The position numbers and the translations under genes are program-made. A DNA stretch of 64,000 nt, from the NCBI GenBank assembly GCA_902635045.1, contig CACPMT010000002.1, forward strand, positions 47,993 through 111,992, written 5' to 3'. How positions within the stretch are numbered: position 1 is the first letter of the stretch; each line of letters begins with the position of its first letter. Positions 55,958 through 64,000 of the stretch are shown in pieces. The DNA comes from an uncultured SAR86 cluster bacterium. GTDB taxonomy: Bacteria; Pseudomonadota; Gammaproteobacteria; Magnimaribacterales; AG-339-G14. The notes beneath the pieces are model-generated. The model was not told where the DNA came from and did no database searches. It worked only from the letters and a program-made list of their open reading frames with translations.

Positions 55958-57172
55958 ATGTCGAATTTAGAAACTTTTAGACAAGAAACAAGAGAATGGC
56001 TAGAAGAAAACTGTCCTCCTGAAATGAGAAAGCCGATGACGGCTGATGGTGCATGTTGGGGAGGAAGAAACTTTAAATTTACTCACCCAGACCAGAAACT
56101 ATGGTTAGAAAGGATGGGTGAAAAAGGTTGGACAGCCCCTACTTGGCCGAGTGAATACGGAGGTGGCGGTCTAAATTACGACGAAAATAAGATTCTTGCC
56201 GAAGAGCTATTTAAAATTGGAGCAAGACCAGCTCTAGCAAGCTTCGGTTTGTGGATGCTTGGTCCTGCGCTGCTTGAGTACGCTTCTCATGAGCAAAAAA
56301 TGGAACACATCCCTAAAATAATTAAGGGAGAAATAAGATGGTGTCAAGGATATTCAGAACCAGGAGCTGGTTCTGATTTGGCTAGCCTCAAAACAAAAGC
56401 TGTCGAGGATGGAGATAACTTTATAGTAAATGGTCAAAAAGTATGGACCTCTTACGCAGATGAATGCGATATGATTTTTACTTTAGTTAGAACTGGGCCA
56501 CAAGAGCCAAAACATAATGGTATTAGCTTTTTGCTAATTGATATGGATCAACCTGGAGTAGAGACCAAACCTATTAAACTGATCTCCGGTAAATCTCCAT
56601 TTTGTGAAACTTTTTTCACTGATGCGGTTGTTCCCAAAGCTAATTTAGTTCATGAACTAAACAAAGGCTGGGATGTGGCTAAAAACTTGCTACAACATGA
56701 AAGAAAAATGTTAGCTAGTATGGGTTTAGGCGGTTCTGCTGCGAGCGGAAAAGGAAAAGGGAAATCAGGCTCTGGCTTAGCTAATTTATCCAAAAAATAT
56801 GTGGAATCTTCTGAAGGAAAAATATCTGACGAAGGATTAAGACAGAAAATAGCTAAAAGTGATATGGATGCTCATGCTTTTGGATTGACTTTAAGAAGGG
56901 CTTCGGAGGAAGCAAAAAACTCTAATCATGGCCCTAGCGCTGCAACATCAATATTTAAATTTTTTGGTTCAGAACATAACAAAAGAAGATATGAAATTAT
57001 GCTTGAAGCAATGGGAACTCAAGCTTTAGGCTGGGAAGGCGGTGAGTTTGGTCCCGAAGAATTAGCTGTTACTAGAGAATGGTTAAGAACAAAAGCAAAC
57101 TCTATTGAAGGAGGCACTTCTGAGGTTCAACTGAATGTTATCTCTAAAAGAGTTTTGGACTTGCCTCAATAA
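55958..57172 (+). CDS. Acyl-CoA dehydrogenase (first of a pair)
   Basis: An FAD-dependent acyl-CoA dehydrogenase, 404 residues. GWTAPTWPSEYGGGGL is near the N-terminus, FAD-binding WCQGYSEPGAGSDLASLKT and VNGQKVWTSYA in the middle, and MLEAMGTQALGWEGG plus SIEGGTSEVQLNVISKRVL at the end. A Gly/Lys/Ser-rich insertion (SGKGKGKSGSGLANL, about 265-280) interrupts the helical domain. A good AGAGG site precedes the ATG. The second ACAD gene starts 21 bp later; adjacent pairs of this kind can form alpha2beta2 heterotetramers in steroid side-chain oxidation. Confidence 0.9.
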   Translation: MSNLETFRQETREWLEENCPPEMRKPMTADGACWGGRNFKFTHPDQKLWLERMGEKGWTAPTWPSEYGGGGLNYDENKILAEELFKIGARPALASFGLWMLGPALLEYASHEQKMEHIPKIIKGEIRWCQGYSEPGAGSDLASLKTKAVEDGDNFIVNGQKVWTSYADECDMIFTLVRTGPQEPKHNGISFLLIDMDQPGVETKPIKLISGKSPFCETFFTDAVVPKANLVHELNKGWDVAKNLLQHERKMLASMGLGGSAASGKGKGKSGSGLANLSKKYVESSEGKISDEGLRQKIAKSDMDAHAFGLTLRRASEEAKNSNHGPSAATSIFKFFGSEHNKRRYEIMLEAMGTQALGWEGGEFGPEELAVTREWLRTKANSIEGGTSEVQLNVISKRVLDLPQ

Positions 57173-57193
57173 TCTAGTATTTAGGAGAGAAAT

Positions 57194-58324
57194 ATGACGC
57201 TTACTCTGAGTGAAGAACAAGCATTTTTAAAGGATACAGCAAAAAAATTTGCTCAAGAAAAAACGCCTACAACTCATTTTAGAGAAATTCGAGACAACGA
57301 AAACCCTGAGTGTTTCGACAGGGAGATTTGGCAAGAAATGGCCGCTCAAGGCTGGTCAGGAATTCTTGTTCCAGAAGAATATGGTGGCTCTAATTTTGGC
57401 TTAGCTGGAATAGGAGTTGTGCTTGAAGAATTGGGAAGGACTTTGACGCCCTCGCCTCTTTTTGCTACTTCTGTAGTGTGTGCAACAATTTTAAACAAAG
57501 CCGGTAACGACTCTCAAAAAAAAGAGTTTCTTACAAAAATTGCATCTGGAGAAGTCACTATGGCCTTCGCTTTAGAGGAAGGACCAAGACACAAGCCTTT
57601 TTCAATAAATTTAGAAGCAAAGAAAGATGGAAAAAATTTTATTCTAAATGGTAAGAAAAATTTTGTGATAGATGGTGGATTTGCGGATTATATTATTGTT
57701 GTTGCTAAAACATCTGAAACAGAAGACCATCTCTCTTTATTTATTCTTGCTAAAGACGTAAAAGGCTTGAATATCATTCCAACAACAATGGTCGATCATA
57801 AAAATGCGGCCAATATAGAATTTAAGGAGGTTATTATTCCTGAAGCAAATCTGCTCGGAGCTCAAAATGATGCCAAAGAAATTATTGAAGAAACTTTAGA
57901 CATCTCTAGGGCGGCTCTTTCAGCGGAAATGTTAGGAGGAGCTTTAGAGGCTTTCGATATTACTTTAAATTATTTAAAAGAAAGAGAGCAATTTGGAGAG
58001 AAAATTGGAAGTTTTCAAGCTCTGCAACATAGAGCAGCTTTAATGTTCACTGATTTAGAACTGTGCAAATCATGTGTAATTGAAGCTTTAACTGCTTATG
58101 ACGAAGGATCAAATGATCTGCAAAGGATTGTTAGCCTTGCGAAATCAAAAATAGGTGAAACTTTTTTTAATGTCTCAAATGAAGGTGTTCAAATGCATGG
58201 TGGAGTTGGAGTAACTGATGAGTATGATATTGGTCTTTATATGAAAAGAGCAAGAGTTGCAGAACAAACCTTCGGAAATTCTGAATATCATAGAAATAGA
58301 TACGCTGAGTTAACTGGTTATTGA
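57194..58324 (+). CDS. Acyl-CoA dehydrogenase (second of a pair)
   Basis: A second, smaller acyl-CoA dehydrogenase, 376 residues. GWSGILVPEEYGGSNFGLAG is the N-terminal block, and ALEEGPRHKPFSI replaces the usual TEPxAGSD FAD loop. YLKEREQFGEKIGSFQALQHR and QMHGGVGVTDEYDIGLYMKRA form the C-terminal helical domain. The weak FAD loop suggests it may be the non-canonical partner of the upstream enzyme. It has a strong AGGAGAG ribosome-binding site 6 bases before ATG. Confidence 0.9.
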   Translation: MTLTLSEEQAFLKDTAKKFAQEKTPTTHFREIRDNENPECFDREIWQEMAAQGWSGILVPEEYGGSNFGLAGIGVVLEELGRTLTPSPLFATSVVCATILNKAGNDSQKKEFLTKIASGEVTMAFALEEGPRHKPFSINLEAKKDGKNFILNGKKNFVIDGGFADYIIVVAKTSETEDHLSLFILAKDVKGLNIIPTTMVDHKNAANIEFKEVIIPEANLLGAQNDAKEIIEETLDISRAALSAEMLGGALEAFDITLNYLKEREQFGEKIGSFQALQHRAALMFTDLELCKSCVIEALTAYDEGSNDLQRIVSLAKSKIGETFFNVSNEGVQMHGGVGVTDEYDIGLYMKRARVAEQTFGNSEYHRNRYAELTGY

Positions 58325-58334
58325 TTTTTAAAAC

Positions 58335-58356
58335 CATTACTCTTATAAAAGTAATG
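58335..58356. repeat. 22-bp near-palindrome covering the acyltransferase ATG
   Basis: CATTACTCTTATAAAAGTAATG is self-complementary except for one mismatched pair. It sits 11 bp after the ACAD stop and its last three bases are the ATG chosen for the acyltransferase. In RNA it would fold over that start codon, so it may tune translation or act as a weak terminator (no T-run follows). Confidence 0.4.
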
Positions 58357-59244
58357 ATCAAGTTAAGAAATATTTTTATAGGAATTTTTTCCTCCTTTAT
58401 TTTAGTTTCTAATACTTTAATTCTTGCGGTCTTGATGATTCCTCTTGGGGTAATAAAATTTTTAATTCCCTTAAAAACTTTGAGAGCTTCTTTTACCAAG
58501 ATTATTATAAAAATTGGAGAACTTTGGATTGATGTTAATTCCTCGTGGGTGATTTATCTACATAAACCTAATATAGAAATTACAGGTGAAGAAAACTTAA
58601 ATGGCGACTCTTGGTTCTTGTCCACATCAAATCACCAGAGTGCCGCTGATATATTTATAGTTCAATACATAACAAATAGAAAAATTCCAATGTTAAAGTT
58701 TTTTATCAAATACGAACTAATATATGTGCCTGTAATAGGAATTTGTTGGTGGGCCTTAGATATGCCTTTTTTGAAAAGATATACACAAAAACAAATTAAA
58801 AAGAATCCAAAGTTAAAGGGTAGAGACTATAGAAAAATGAAAAAATCTCTTGAGCATTATTCACTGCACCCAGTATCCATATTTAGTTATGCGGAAGGAA
58901 CAAGATTTACAGAGAAAAAACACAAACTTCAGAAAAGTGAATTTACTAATTTATTAAAACCAAAAGAAGGCGGGCTAGCAATTGCTTTGAGCAATGTAAA
59001 TAAAATTAAAGAATTAATAGACATAACAATTATTTACGATAATGATAATTTAGGTTTTTGGAATTATCTGTGTGGAAATATTAAAAATATTAAAGTTTTC
59101 ATATCTAAAATTGAGGTTCCATCAAAATATTTAACAGAAAATTTAATTTCTTCTGAGGAGCTTAGGGGTGACTTTAAATTATGGTTAAATAGCATCTGGA
59201 AAGAAAAGGACGTTCTCATCTCAAACAATCAATTTAATATTTAG
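58354..59244 (+). CDS. YihG-type phospholipid acyltransferase
   Basis: A membrane acyltransferase, 296 residues from this ATG. A TTG at 58321, overlapping the ACAD stop as TTGA, is an alternative adding 11 residues. The N-terminal membrane segment is followed by the HxxxxD motif SNHQSAADIFIV, then WWALDMPFLKRYT and YAEGTRFTEKKH, which match E. coli YihG closely, as does LWLNSIWKEKD at the end. YihG acts as a lysophosphatidic acid acyltransferase that sets phospholipid acyl composition. prc follows after 11 bp. Confidence 0.87.
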   Translation: MIKLRNIFIGIFSSFILVSNTLILAVLMIPLGVIKFLIPLKTLRASFTKIIIKIGELWIDVNSSWVIYLHKPNIEITGEENLNGDSWFLSTSNHQSAADIFIVQYITNRKIPMLKFFIKYELIYVPVIGICWWALDMPFLKRYTQKQIKKNPKLKGRDYRKMKKSLEHYSLHPVSIFSYAEGTRFTEKKHKLQKSEFTNLLKPKEGGLAIALSNVNKIKELIDITIIYDNDNLGFWNYLCGNIKNIKVFISKIEVPSKYLTENLISSEELRGDFKLWLNSIWKEKDVLISNNQFNI

Positions 59245-59255
59245 TATAGAAAACA

Positions 59256-61289
59256 GTGAATTTTAAGATTAAAAACTTTATTTTAATTTTTTTTCTGATT
59301 TTTGGGTCAGCTGTATTTTCAACTGACATAGCTAACAACGAAAAATATATAAACGTTTTATCTGAAGTGGAAAATATTTTAGAAGAAAATCATTTCAAAA
59401 AAAACGTAATTATTTCTCCGAATCAAATCAAAGAAAAATTCCTTAATTCAATAGATAGTCAAAAAACGGTTTTTACCCTTTCAAATTTTAATGAGCTTTC
59501 AAAGCAAAGAAATTTTAATAAAGAAAATCAAATTGAATTTGCTTTTGAAGTCTTTAAAAAATTTAAAGAAAAATCTATTAATTACTTTGAAATTCAAAAA
59601 AAAGAAATTTTGAATATCACTTCAGAAAGTCAGCTCGAGACGGGACACTTTGTATTCAAAGATAGAGAAGATGAAAATAGATTTGATAGTGAAGATCAAC
59701 TTACTAAATATCAAATTAACGAAGCTAAAAGCGAATTAATCTCTATTTTATTAAAAGAAAACGATCTCTCAAAATCAAAAGAAAAATTACTTAAAAGACT
59801 CGCTAATAGAAAAAAGACTCTTAATAGAATATCGAATGACGATATTTTCAGTATGTATGTTAATAGTTTTACAAGTTTTTATGATCCACACACAAATTAC
59901 CTTACTCCAAAAAGTCAGGAAGATTTTGAAATAAATATGTATTTGTCCTTAGAAGGTATTGGAGCGATCTTAACAATAGAAGATGGGATAACCGAAATAG
60001 TGAGATTAATTCCGGGTGGTCCAGCAGAAAAATCAGGATTAATAAAAGTATCGGATAAAATTGTTGGAGTAGCGCCAAAGCTAACGGAAGAAATTCAAGA
60101 CGTTAGAGATTGGAGAATAGATGAAGTAGTAGATTTAATTAGAGGTCCTAAAGGGACGAAAGTAAGACTAGAAGTTCTCTCTTCCTCCATGGAAGATGAT
60201 GAAATTGGAAAATTAATTGAAATAACGAGAGATGTAGTAAAGCTCGAAGATCAAGCAGCAAAAAAAAGAGAAATAGAAATTAAGAGATCGGGTAAGTTAT
60301 TTAACATTGGAATAATAGAGCTTCCAACTTTTTACATGGACTTCGATGCATACAAAAAAAATAGATATAACTACAAAAGTAGCTCCAAAGACGTCAGAAC
60401 ATTGTTAAGAGAACTGGATAAAAATAATTCTGATGGAATAATTTTAGACTTAAGGGGTAATGGAGGTGGATCATTATTTGAAGCGTATTCTCTTGCTAAA
60501 TTATTCATAGGTAGAGGAAATGTAGTTCAAGTAATGGAGTCAAATGGTTCTATTCAACCTTTAGGACACACAATGGGACGGCAAAACTACATTGGCCCAA
60601 TAGCAATTCTGGTTGATAAATTAAGTGCTTCTGCTTCAGAAATTTTAGCTGGGGCTATCCAAGACTATCAACGAGGATTAGTTATAGGAGCCCAAACCTT
60701 TGGAAAAGGAACAGTTCAAAGAATGGAAAATTTAAGCTATGGGCAAATAAAGTTCACAGAGCAAAAATTCTATCGAGTTTCTGGTCAAAGTACACAACAT
60801 AAAGGTGTAGTGCCAGATATTGAATTACCTTATGTATATTCAAATAAGGAAATTGGAGAAATGTCTTACGAAAATGCTCTCCCCTATAACGATATATCTC
60901 CGGTGTATTATGAAACTTTTGAAAATCTATTTAATTTAGAGTCAATCAAAAAATATTCCGATAATAGAATTAAAAATAGCTCTATGAATTCATATATCAA
61001 AGAAACTAACCAGCTAATTGAAGATGAAAATGATAAAAATTTACTTCCAGTAAACTTATCTTTTAGAAAGGAAATCAAAACAAAAAATGAAATGAAAAGA
61101 CTTGCAATAGAGAATGAACTTAGAAGTTCTATGGGTTTAGATGTTTTCGAATCATATGAGGAATTTTCTAACTCAGATGGCATGGAAATTTCAGATAAAA
61201 AGGATGAAATAATTTTGAAAGAAGCTGCAGAGATTTTAATTGATCAAATCCTAATGGAGCAATCTTCAAGAATTTCTTTGCGAAGATAA
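59256..61289 (+). CDS. prc: Carboxy-terminal processing (tail-specific) protease
   Basis: A periplasmic serine protease (S41), 677 residues, the length of E. coli Prc. A signal peptide (residues 1-22) is followed by an N-terminal helical domain, a PDZ domain (LEGIGAILTIEDGI...IPGGPAEKSGLI, about 235-310) and the catalytic core. Ser459 in LSASASEILAG and Lys484 in TFGKGTVQ form the dyad, aligned by their 25-residue spacing. It degrades tagged and misfolded periplasmic proteins and trims cell-wall enzymes. The start codon is GTG. Confidence 0.94.
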   Translation: MNFKIKNFILIFFLIFGSAVFSTDIANNEKYINVLSEVENILEENHFKKNVIISPNQIKEKFLNSIDSQKTVFTLSNFNELSKQRNFNKENQIEFAFEVFKKFKEKSINYFEIQKKEILNITSESQLETGHFVFKDREDENRFDSEDQLTKYQINEAKSELISILLKENDLSKSKEKLLKRLANRKKTLNRISNDDIFSMYVNSFTSFYDPHTNYLTPKSQEDFEINMYLSLEGIGAILTIEDGITEIVRLIPGGPAEKSGLIKVSDKIVGVAPKLTEEIQDVRDWRIDEVVDLIRGPKGTKVRLEVLSSSMEDDEIGKLIEITRDVVKLEDQAAKKREIEIKRSGKLFNIGIIELPTFYMDFDAYKKNRYNYKSSSKDVRTLLRELDKNNSDGIILDLRGNGGGSLFEAYSLAKLFIGRGNVVQVMESNGSIQPLGHTMGRQNYIGPIAILVDKLSASASEILAGAIQDYQRGLVIGAQTFGKGTVQRMENLSYGQIKFTEQKFYRVSGQSTQHKGVVPDIELPYVYSNKEIGEMSYENALPYNDISPVYYETFENLFNLESIKKYSDNRIKNSSMNSYIKETNQLIEDENDKNLLPVNLSFRKEIKTKNEMKRLAIENELRSSMGLDVFESYEEFSNSDGMEISDKKDEIILKEAAEILIDQILMEQSSRISLRR

Positions 61290-61290
61290 T

Positions 61291-62103
61291 ATGAAAGTTG
61301 TCTCTTTTAATGTCAACGGTATAAGAGCAAGGATTCACCAACTTGAAGCTCTAGTAAGTTCTCAAAATCCAGATATTATTTGTTTTCAAGAAACAAAAGT
61401 TCATAACGATGATTTTCCTTTTGATGCATTAAAAAATCTGGGATATAAAATTATTATTAATGGTCAAAAGGGTCATTATGGTGTAGCAACGTTTTACAAA
61501 GGGGAATTAATTTCTTCCTCTTTAGGTTTTAAAAATGATCCAAAAGATGCTCAATGTAGGTTAATAACGAGTACTCATAAATTAAAAAAAGGAGAATTAA
61601 CCTGTATCAATGGATATTTTCCTCAAGGAGAGAGCCGTGATCATCCAACTAAGTTCCCTTACAAAAAAAAATTTTTTGCAGACCTAATGAAACATTTGGA
61701 TGAAAATTTCACCAAAGATCAAAATATCATTATTTTAGGCGATTTAAATATTTCTCCTGAGGATAAAGATATAGGCATAGGAGAAAACAATAGAAAAAGA
61801 TGGTTACAGACTGGGAAGTGTAGCTTTCTTCCTGAAGAGAGAGAATGGTTACAAAAAGTAATAGATTGGGGTTTTCAAGACAGCTATAGGCAAATTAATC
61901 CGGCTTCTGATGACCTGTTCAGTTGGTTTGACTATCGAAGCAGAGGTTTTGATGATAGTCCAAAAAGAGGCTTGAGAATCGATCATCTCTGGATAACTGA
62001 GCCGTTAATTAAGAAAATAAAAGATGTAGGAATAGATTATAAAATTAGAGGCATGGAAAAACCTTCAGATCATGCTCCTGTTTGGACCGAATTTTCTCTT
62101 TAA
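61291..62103 (+). CDS. xthA: Exodeoxyribonuclease III
   Basis: An AP endonuclease and 3'-5' exonuclease of base-excision repair, 270 residues. The EEP-fold residues are visible: SFNVNGIRAR, CFQETKVHND (metal Glu), INGYFPQGES, ILGDLNISPEDKD, LRIDHLWIT and the final SDHAPV. It begins one base after prc and converges on tadA, overlapping it by 39 bp. Confidence 0.94.
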   Translation: MKVVSFNVNGIRARIHQLEALVSSQNPDIICFQETKVHNDDFPFDALKNLGYKIIINGQKGHYGVATFYKGELISSSLGFKNDPKDAQCRLITSTHKLKKGELTCINGYFPQGESRDHPTKFPYKKKFFADLMKHLDENFTKDQNIIILGDLNISPEDKDIGIGENNRKRWLQTGKCSFLPEEREWLQKVIDWGFQDSYRQINPASDDLFSWFDYRSRGFDDSPKRGLRIDHLWITEPLIKKIKDVGIDYKIRGMEKPSDHAPVWTEFSL

Positions 62104-62559
62104 TCTCTTCTCTTTGAAAAAATTCTTTAATATCTCAGAACATTCATCAGAAAAAAGTCCTGTTTCAACTTCAATTTTATGATTAAGTCTTAATTGGCTC
62201 AAAAGTGCTTTATTACTTATCGGTGCCCCGCTATCTTGATCTACTGCTCCAATTACTAATCTTTTAATTCTTGAATTGATAATTGCTCCAAAGCACATCA
62301 AACATGGTTCTAAAGTTGTATACATTGTAGAGTCCAAAAGACGATAATTTTCTTCTTTTTCGCAAGCGCTTCTAATAGCTAGTATTTCCGCATGAGCAGT
62401 TGGATCATTCATTTCAATAGACAAGTTATGTCCTTTACCAATTACAATTTCTTTTTTTGTCAAAACGGAACCAATTGGAACTTCGTCTTTAGATTTTGAT
62501 ATTAATGCTTGTTCAATGGCAAGACTCATCATTTTTTTATCAAAATCAGAAAATATCAT
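62065..62559 (-). CDS. tadA: tRNA-specific adenosine deaminase
   Basis: This enzyme converts A34 of tRNA-Arg(ACG) to inosine, 164 residues. The zinc and catalytic residues are in PTAHAEILAIRSA (HAE) and TTLEPCLMCFGAI (PCxxC). NSRIKRLVIGAVDQDSGA is the dimer/tRNA block. The basic tail (EKRLKRKFGP) is encoded antisense to the end of xthA. It overlaps def by 4 bp. Confidence 0.93.
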   Translation of the reverse strand: MIFSDFDKKMMSLAIEQALISKSKDEVPIGSVLTKKEIVIGKGHNLSIEMNDPTAHAEILAIRSACEKEENYRLLDSTMYTTLEPCLMCFGAIINSRIKRLVIGAVDQDSGAPISNKALLSQLRLNHKIEVETGLFSDECSEILKNFFKEKRLKRKFGPNRSMI

Positions 62560-63095
62560 ATCTCGTTATCAAGATTTTTTAATTCATCTTCATACATTAA
62601 TAATTCCTTATTTTCGACTCGATCAACATAAAGTTTTCCAAATAAATGGTCGATCTCATGTTGAAATACAGTTGCTAAAAAACCCTCTAAATTTATTTTT
62701 TTAAATTCTAGATTTTCATCAATAAATTTTACAGATATCTGACTAGGTCTCTCAACATAACCTCTTAAACCAGGGACACTTAAGCAACCTTCCCAATTCC
62801 CTTGTTTTTTTTCTGTTAAGTATTCAATACTGGGATTAAACATTACATATTCAGGAGAAGATTCAATTTCAGGATATCTCTCAGATGATTCATCTAACTT
62901 TATGATAGCTAATTGTTTAGAAACAGAAATTTGAGGAGCAGCCAATCCTATTCCGCCTGCCTCATCCATAATCTGCCACATTTTTTTTATGAGAGATTTA
63001 GTTTCTTTCGATTTAATTTCCTCATCAGTAAAAGGTTCAGCAATTTTTCTTAAAATTGGATTGCCCATTTTTAGAATTTCTTTATGTCCAAGCAT
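62556..63095 (-). CDS. def: Peptide deformylase
   Basis: This metalloenzyme removes formyl groups from new proteins, 179 residues. All three motifs are present: GGIGLAAPQI, EGCLSVPGLRG and QHEIDHLFGKLYVDR. It is not next to fmt, as it is in many bacteria, but couples to tadA by a 4-bp overlap. A second ATG ten codons in (MGNPILRK) is possible. Confidence 0.94.
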   Translation of the reverse strand: MLGHKEILKMGNPILRKIAEPFTDEEIKSKETKSLIKKMWQIMDEAGGIGLAAPQISVSKQLAIIKLDESSERYPEIESSPEYVMFNPSIEYLTEKKQGNWEGCLSVPGLRGYVERPSQISVKFIDENLEFKKINLEGFLATVFQHEIDHLFGKLYVDRVENKELLMYEDELKNLDNEI

Positions 63096-63102
63096 ATTAG
63101 AA

Positions 63103-63801
63103 TTATAAACCTTTATTTTGATTTAATATTTCATATTGATTTGAAAAAGCAAAAGATATGATAAAAACACAAAGAATATTTACCAAAACAATTAATTTTT
63201 GGATTATTGCTTGTTGAGACAAGTTATCTATATTTTCTAAAGGGCTTCCACCATATATTTGATAAAGAACATAAGCAAATGTTGAGATCAATAAGAAAAA
63301 TATTGTGGAGGCATAATAATTTTTTACTTTGCTTCTGTATAAAACAATCAGAAATAAGAGAGAGCCTGGTATCATCAGTCTAAAGGCATTTAAAGCAAAA
63401 AAAATATGCGTTTCCATGTATAAATCATGTGGTGTAAGTCCCACCCCAGCAAAAAAAATAGATCCAAGTCCAAAAAAAATTGAGCCGCATAAGGCTAATC
63501 TAAAATTTAAAATATCGTCTTTAAAAAGATAAGGTACGAATAAAAAAGCAATCCCAGCAAAAAAAAATAAAATCAAAGAGAAACCAAAGAAAAAAGAAGA
63601 TAGAAAATTGACTTCTCCCGAGTGAGATTTGTATCCTCCTAAATCGCTAAGAAAATTATGAGAAAAGGAATAGCCCTCTTGCGAGAAATCATGAATATTT
63701 CCACCTGGATAAAAGAAAATTGCAATACAAACTGAAATAAAAAATAGGATTGGTACAAGTCTTATAAACCTAACTGCATAAATTAAATTGCTATTATTCA
63801 T
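63103..63801 (-). CDS. Multi-pass membrane protein (DUF998-like)
   Basis: A 232-residue integral membrane protein with six probable helices (about 11-29, 65-90, 101-122, 132-155, 163-181 and 202-220). The first loop, GYSFSHNFLSDLGGYKSHSGE, and the GLTPHDLYMETH loop resemble DUF998/Frag1-type proteins, whose function is unknown. It lies 7 bp upstream of def on the same strand. Confidence 0.6.
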   Translation of the reverse strand: MNNSNLIYAVRFIRLVPILFFISVCIAIFFYPGGNIHDFSQEGYSFSHNFLSDLGGYKSHSGEVNFLSSFFFGFSLILFFFAGIAFLFVPYLFKDDILNFRLALCGSIFFGLGSIFFAGVGLTPHDLYMETHIFFALNAFRLMIPGSLLFLIVLYRSKVKNYYASTIFFLLISTFAYVLYQIYGGSPLENIDNLSQQAIIQKLIVLVNILCVFIISFAFSNQYEILNQNKGL

Positions 63802-63856
63802 GAGTAAAATATTACCTCTAAGAATTAAAAAAAGATGGAAATTGCTTAGAATTATA

Positions 63857-63883
63857 TCTTAATTAAATTAGTTATAATTAAGA
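63857..63883 (+). promoter_or_regulatory. Candidate promoter with inverted repeat for the right-edge gene
   Basis: In the 88-bp divergent gap, a consensus TATAAT (63873-63878) lies 11 bp before the TTG of the partial right-edge gene. An 8-bp inverted repeat, TCTTAATT/AATTAAGA (63857-63864 and 63876-63883), overlaps this -10 and could be an operator. No clear -35 is visible. A start point near 63885 would leave almost no leader. Confidence 0.35.
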
Positions 63884-63889
63884 CTTATT

Positions 63890-64000
63890 TTGGATACTTT
63901 AAAAACTAAAGAGAAGTTAGTTTCTCAATCAAAAAGGAAAAAAGAATTAATTGAAGTTTTAAACTTTTCTAATAAGGCTCTCTCAATTAAATCTTTTGCA
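63890..64000 (+). CDS. Start of an unidentified gene, cut by window edge
   Basis: An open frame from a TTG runs to the end of the window (37 codons). The frame is closed upstream by a TAA at 63875, leaving TTG as the only usual start. The product begins (M)DTLKTKEKLVSQSKRKKEL and then IEVLNFSNKALSIKSFA: a basic helix followed by a segment that could be the first helices of a winged-helix domain. I do not recognise the family. Its position after a promoter-like sequence supports a real gene. Confidence 0.45.
   Translation, partial: MDTLKTKEKLVSQSKRKKELIEVLNFSNKALSIKSFA

Noticed and set aside
1..64000. tRNA, rRNA, IS element, prophage or toxin-antitoxin genes
   Set aside because: I saw no tRNA-like cloverleaf, transposase, integrase, phage structural or toxin-antitoxin product on either strand; gaps are too short to hide rRNA.

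Overview
The window is AT-rich (about one third G+C by eye), almost fully coding and very tightly packed. Most neighbours are 0-20 bp apart or overlap by 4, 8 or 14 bp. I see no rRNA, tRNA, CRISPR array, insertion sequence, prophage or plasmid gene, and no gene-free stretch longer than about 240 bases. The gene content is that of a gammaproteobacterium: FimV, CysB, ThrH, NhaB, AcnB, DusA, a YihG-type acyltransferase, LexA next to TopA, and the order leuC-leuD-leuB-asd-fimV-truA-trpF...accD-folC-cvpA-purF. High AT, short spacers and few regulators suggest a streamlined marine lineage such as SAR86. That placement is inference, with no phylogeny run.

Layout. 1-2.7 kb: the 3' part of a short-chain dehydrogenase, a PhnZ/MIOX-like HD-domain protein, a small membrane protein and a PQQ-type sugar dehydrogenase. 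2.7-8.6 kb (minus): rluC, rpmF, fabG, acpP, fabF, mltG, tmk, holB, a fatty-acid/cell-division block lacking the usual plsX, fabH and pabC; fabD is 12 kb away. 8.6-16.6 kb: rne behind a structured leader, then nudC, nhaB, dusA, a TerB-like gene, a serine hydrolase and mlaA. 16.6-21.9 kb: methionyl-tRNA synthetase split into two genes, a ferredoxin-NADP reductase, fabD, a tiny membrane protein and argG. 22-27 kb: a fatty acid hydroxylase, an Old Yellow Enzyme, a DUF1289 protein and acnB. 27-41 kb (minus): purF, cvpA, folC, accD, trpA, trpB, trpF, truA, fimV, asd, leuB, leuD, leuC, aroC. 41-48 kb: a HAD hydrolase, an RgpF-like glycan protein and the tight run cysB-thrH-prpB-prpC-prpD. 48-56 kb: lexA with an SOS box that abuts its start codon, then topA, pyrD, a Wza-like export protein, nadK and a queuosine-precursor transporter. 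56-64 kb: two adjacent acyl-CoA dehydrogenases, a YihG-type acyltransferase, prc, xthA, tadA, def, a membrane protein and the start of an unknown gene.

How it fits together. Propionyl-CoA released by fatty-acid or amino-acid breakdown could go through PrpC, PrpD, AcnB (as methylaconitate hydratase) and PrpB to pyruvate and succinate; all four enzymes are in this window. The 27-41 kb block makes Leu and Trp and supplies the aspartate-family, chorismate, folate, purine and malonyl-CoA steps.

The most unusual observations are: (1) a FimV whose linker contains two adjoining stretches resembling the trpA 5' end and the trpB 3' end of the same locus, joined in the reverse of their genomic order, beside a 105-bp tandem repeat; (2) an RNase E with no Zn-link cysteines; (3) a probably leaderless lexA whose -10 lies inside the SOS box; (4) a two-gene MetRS; (5) a cysB-led methylcitrate operon. 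I did not find a defence system or other clearly new multi-gene system.
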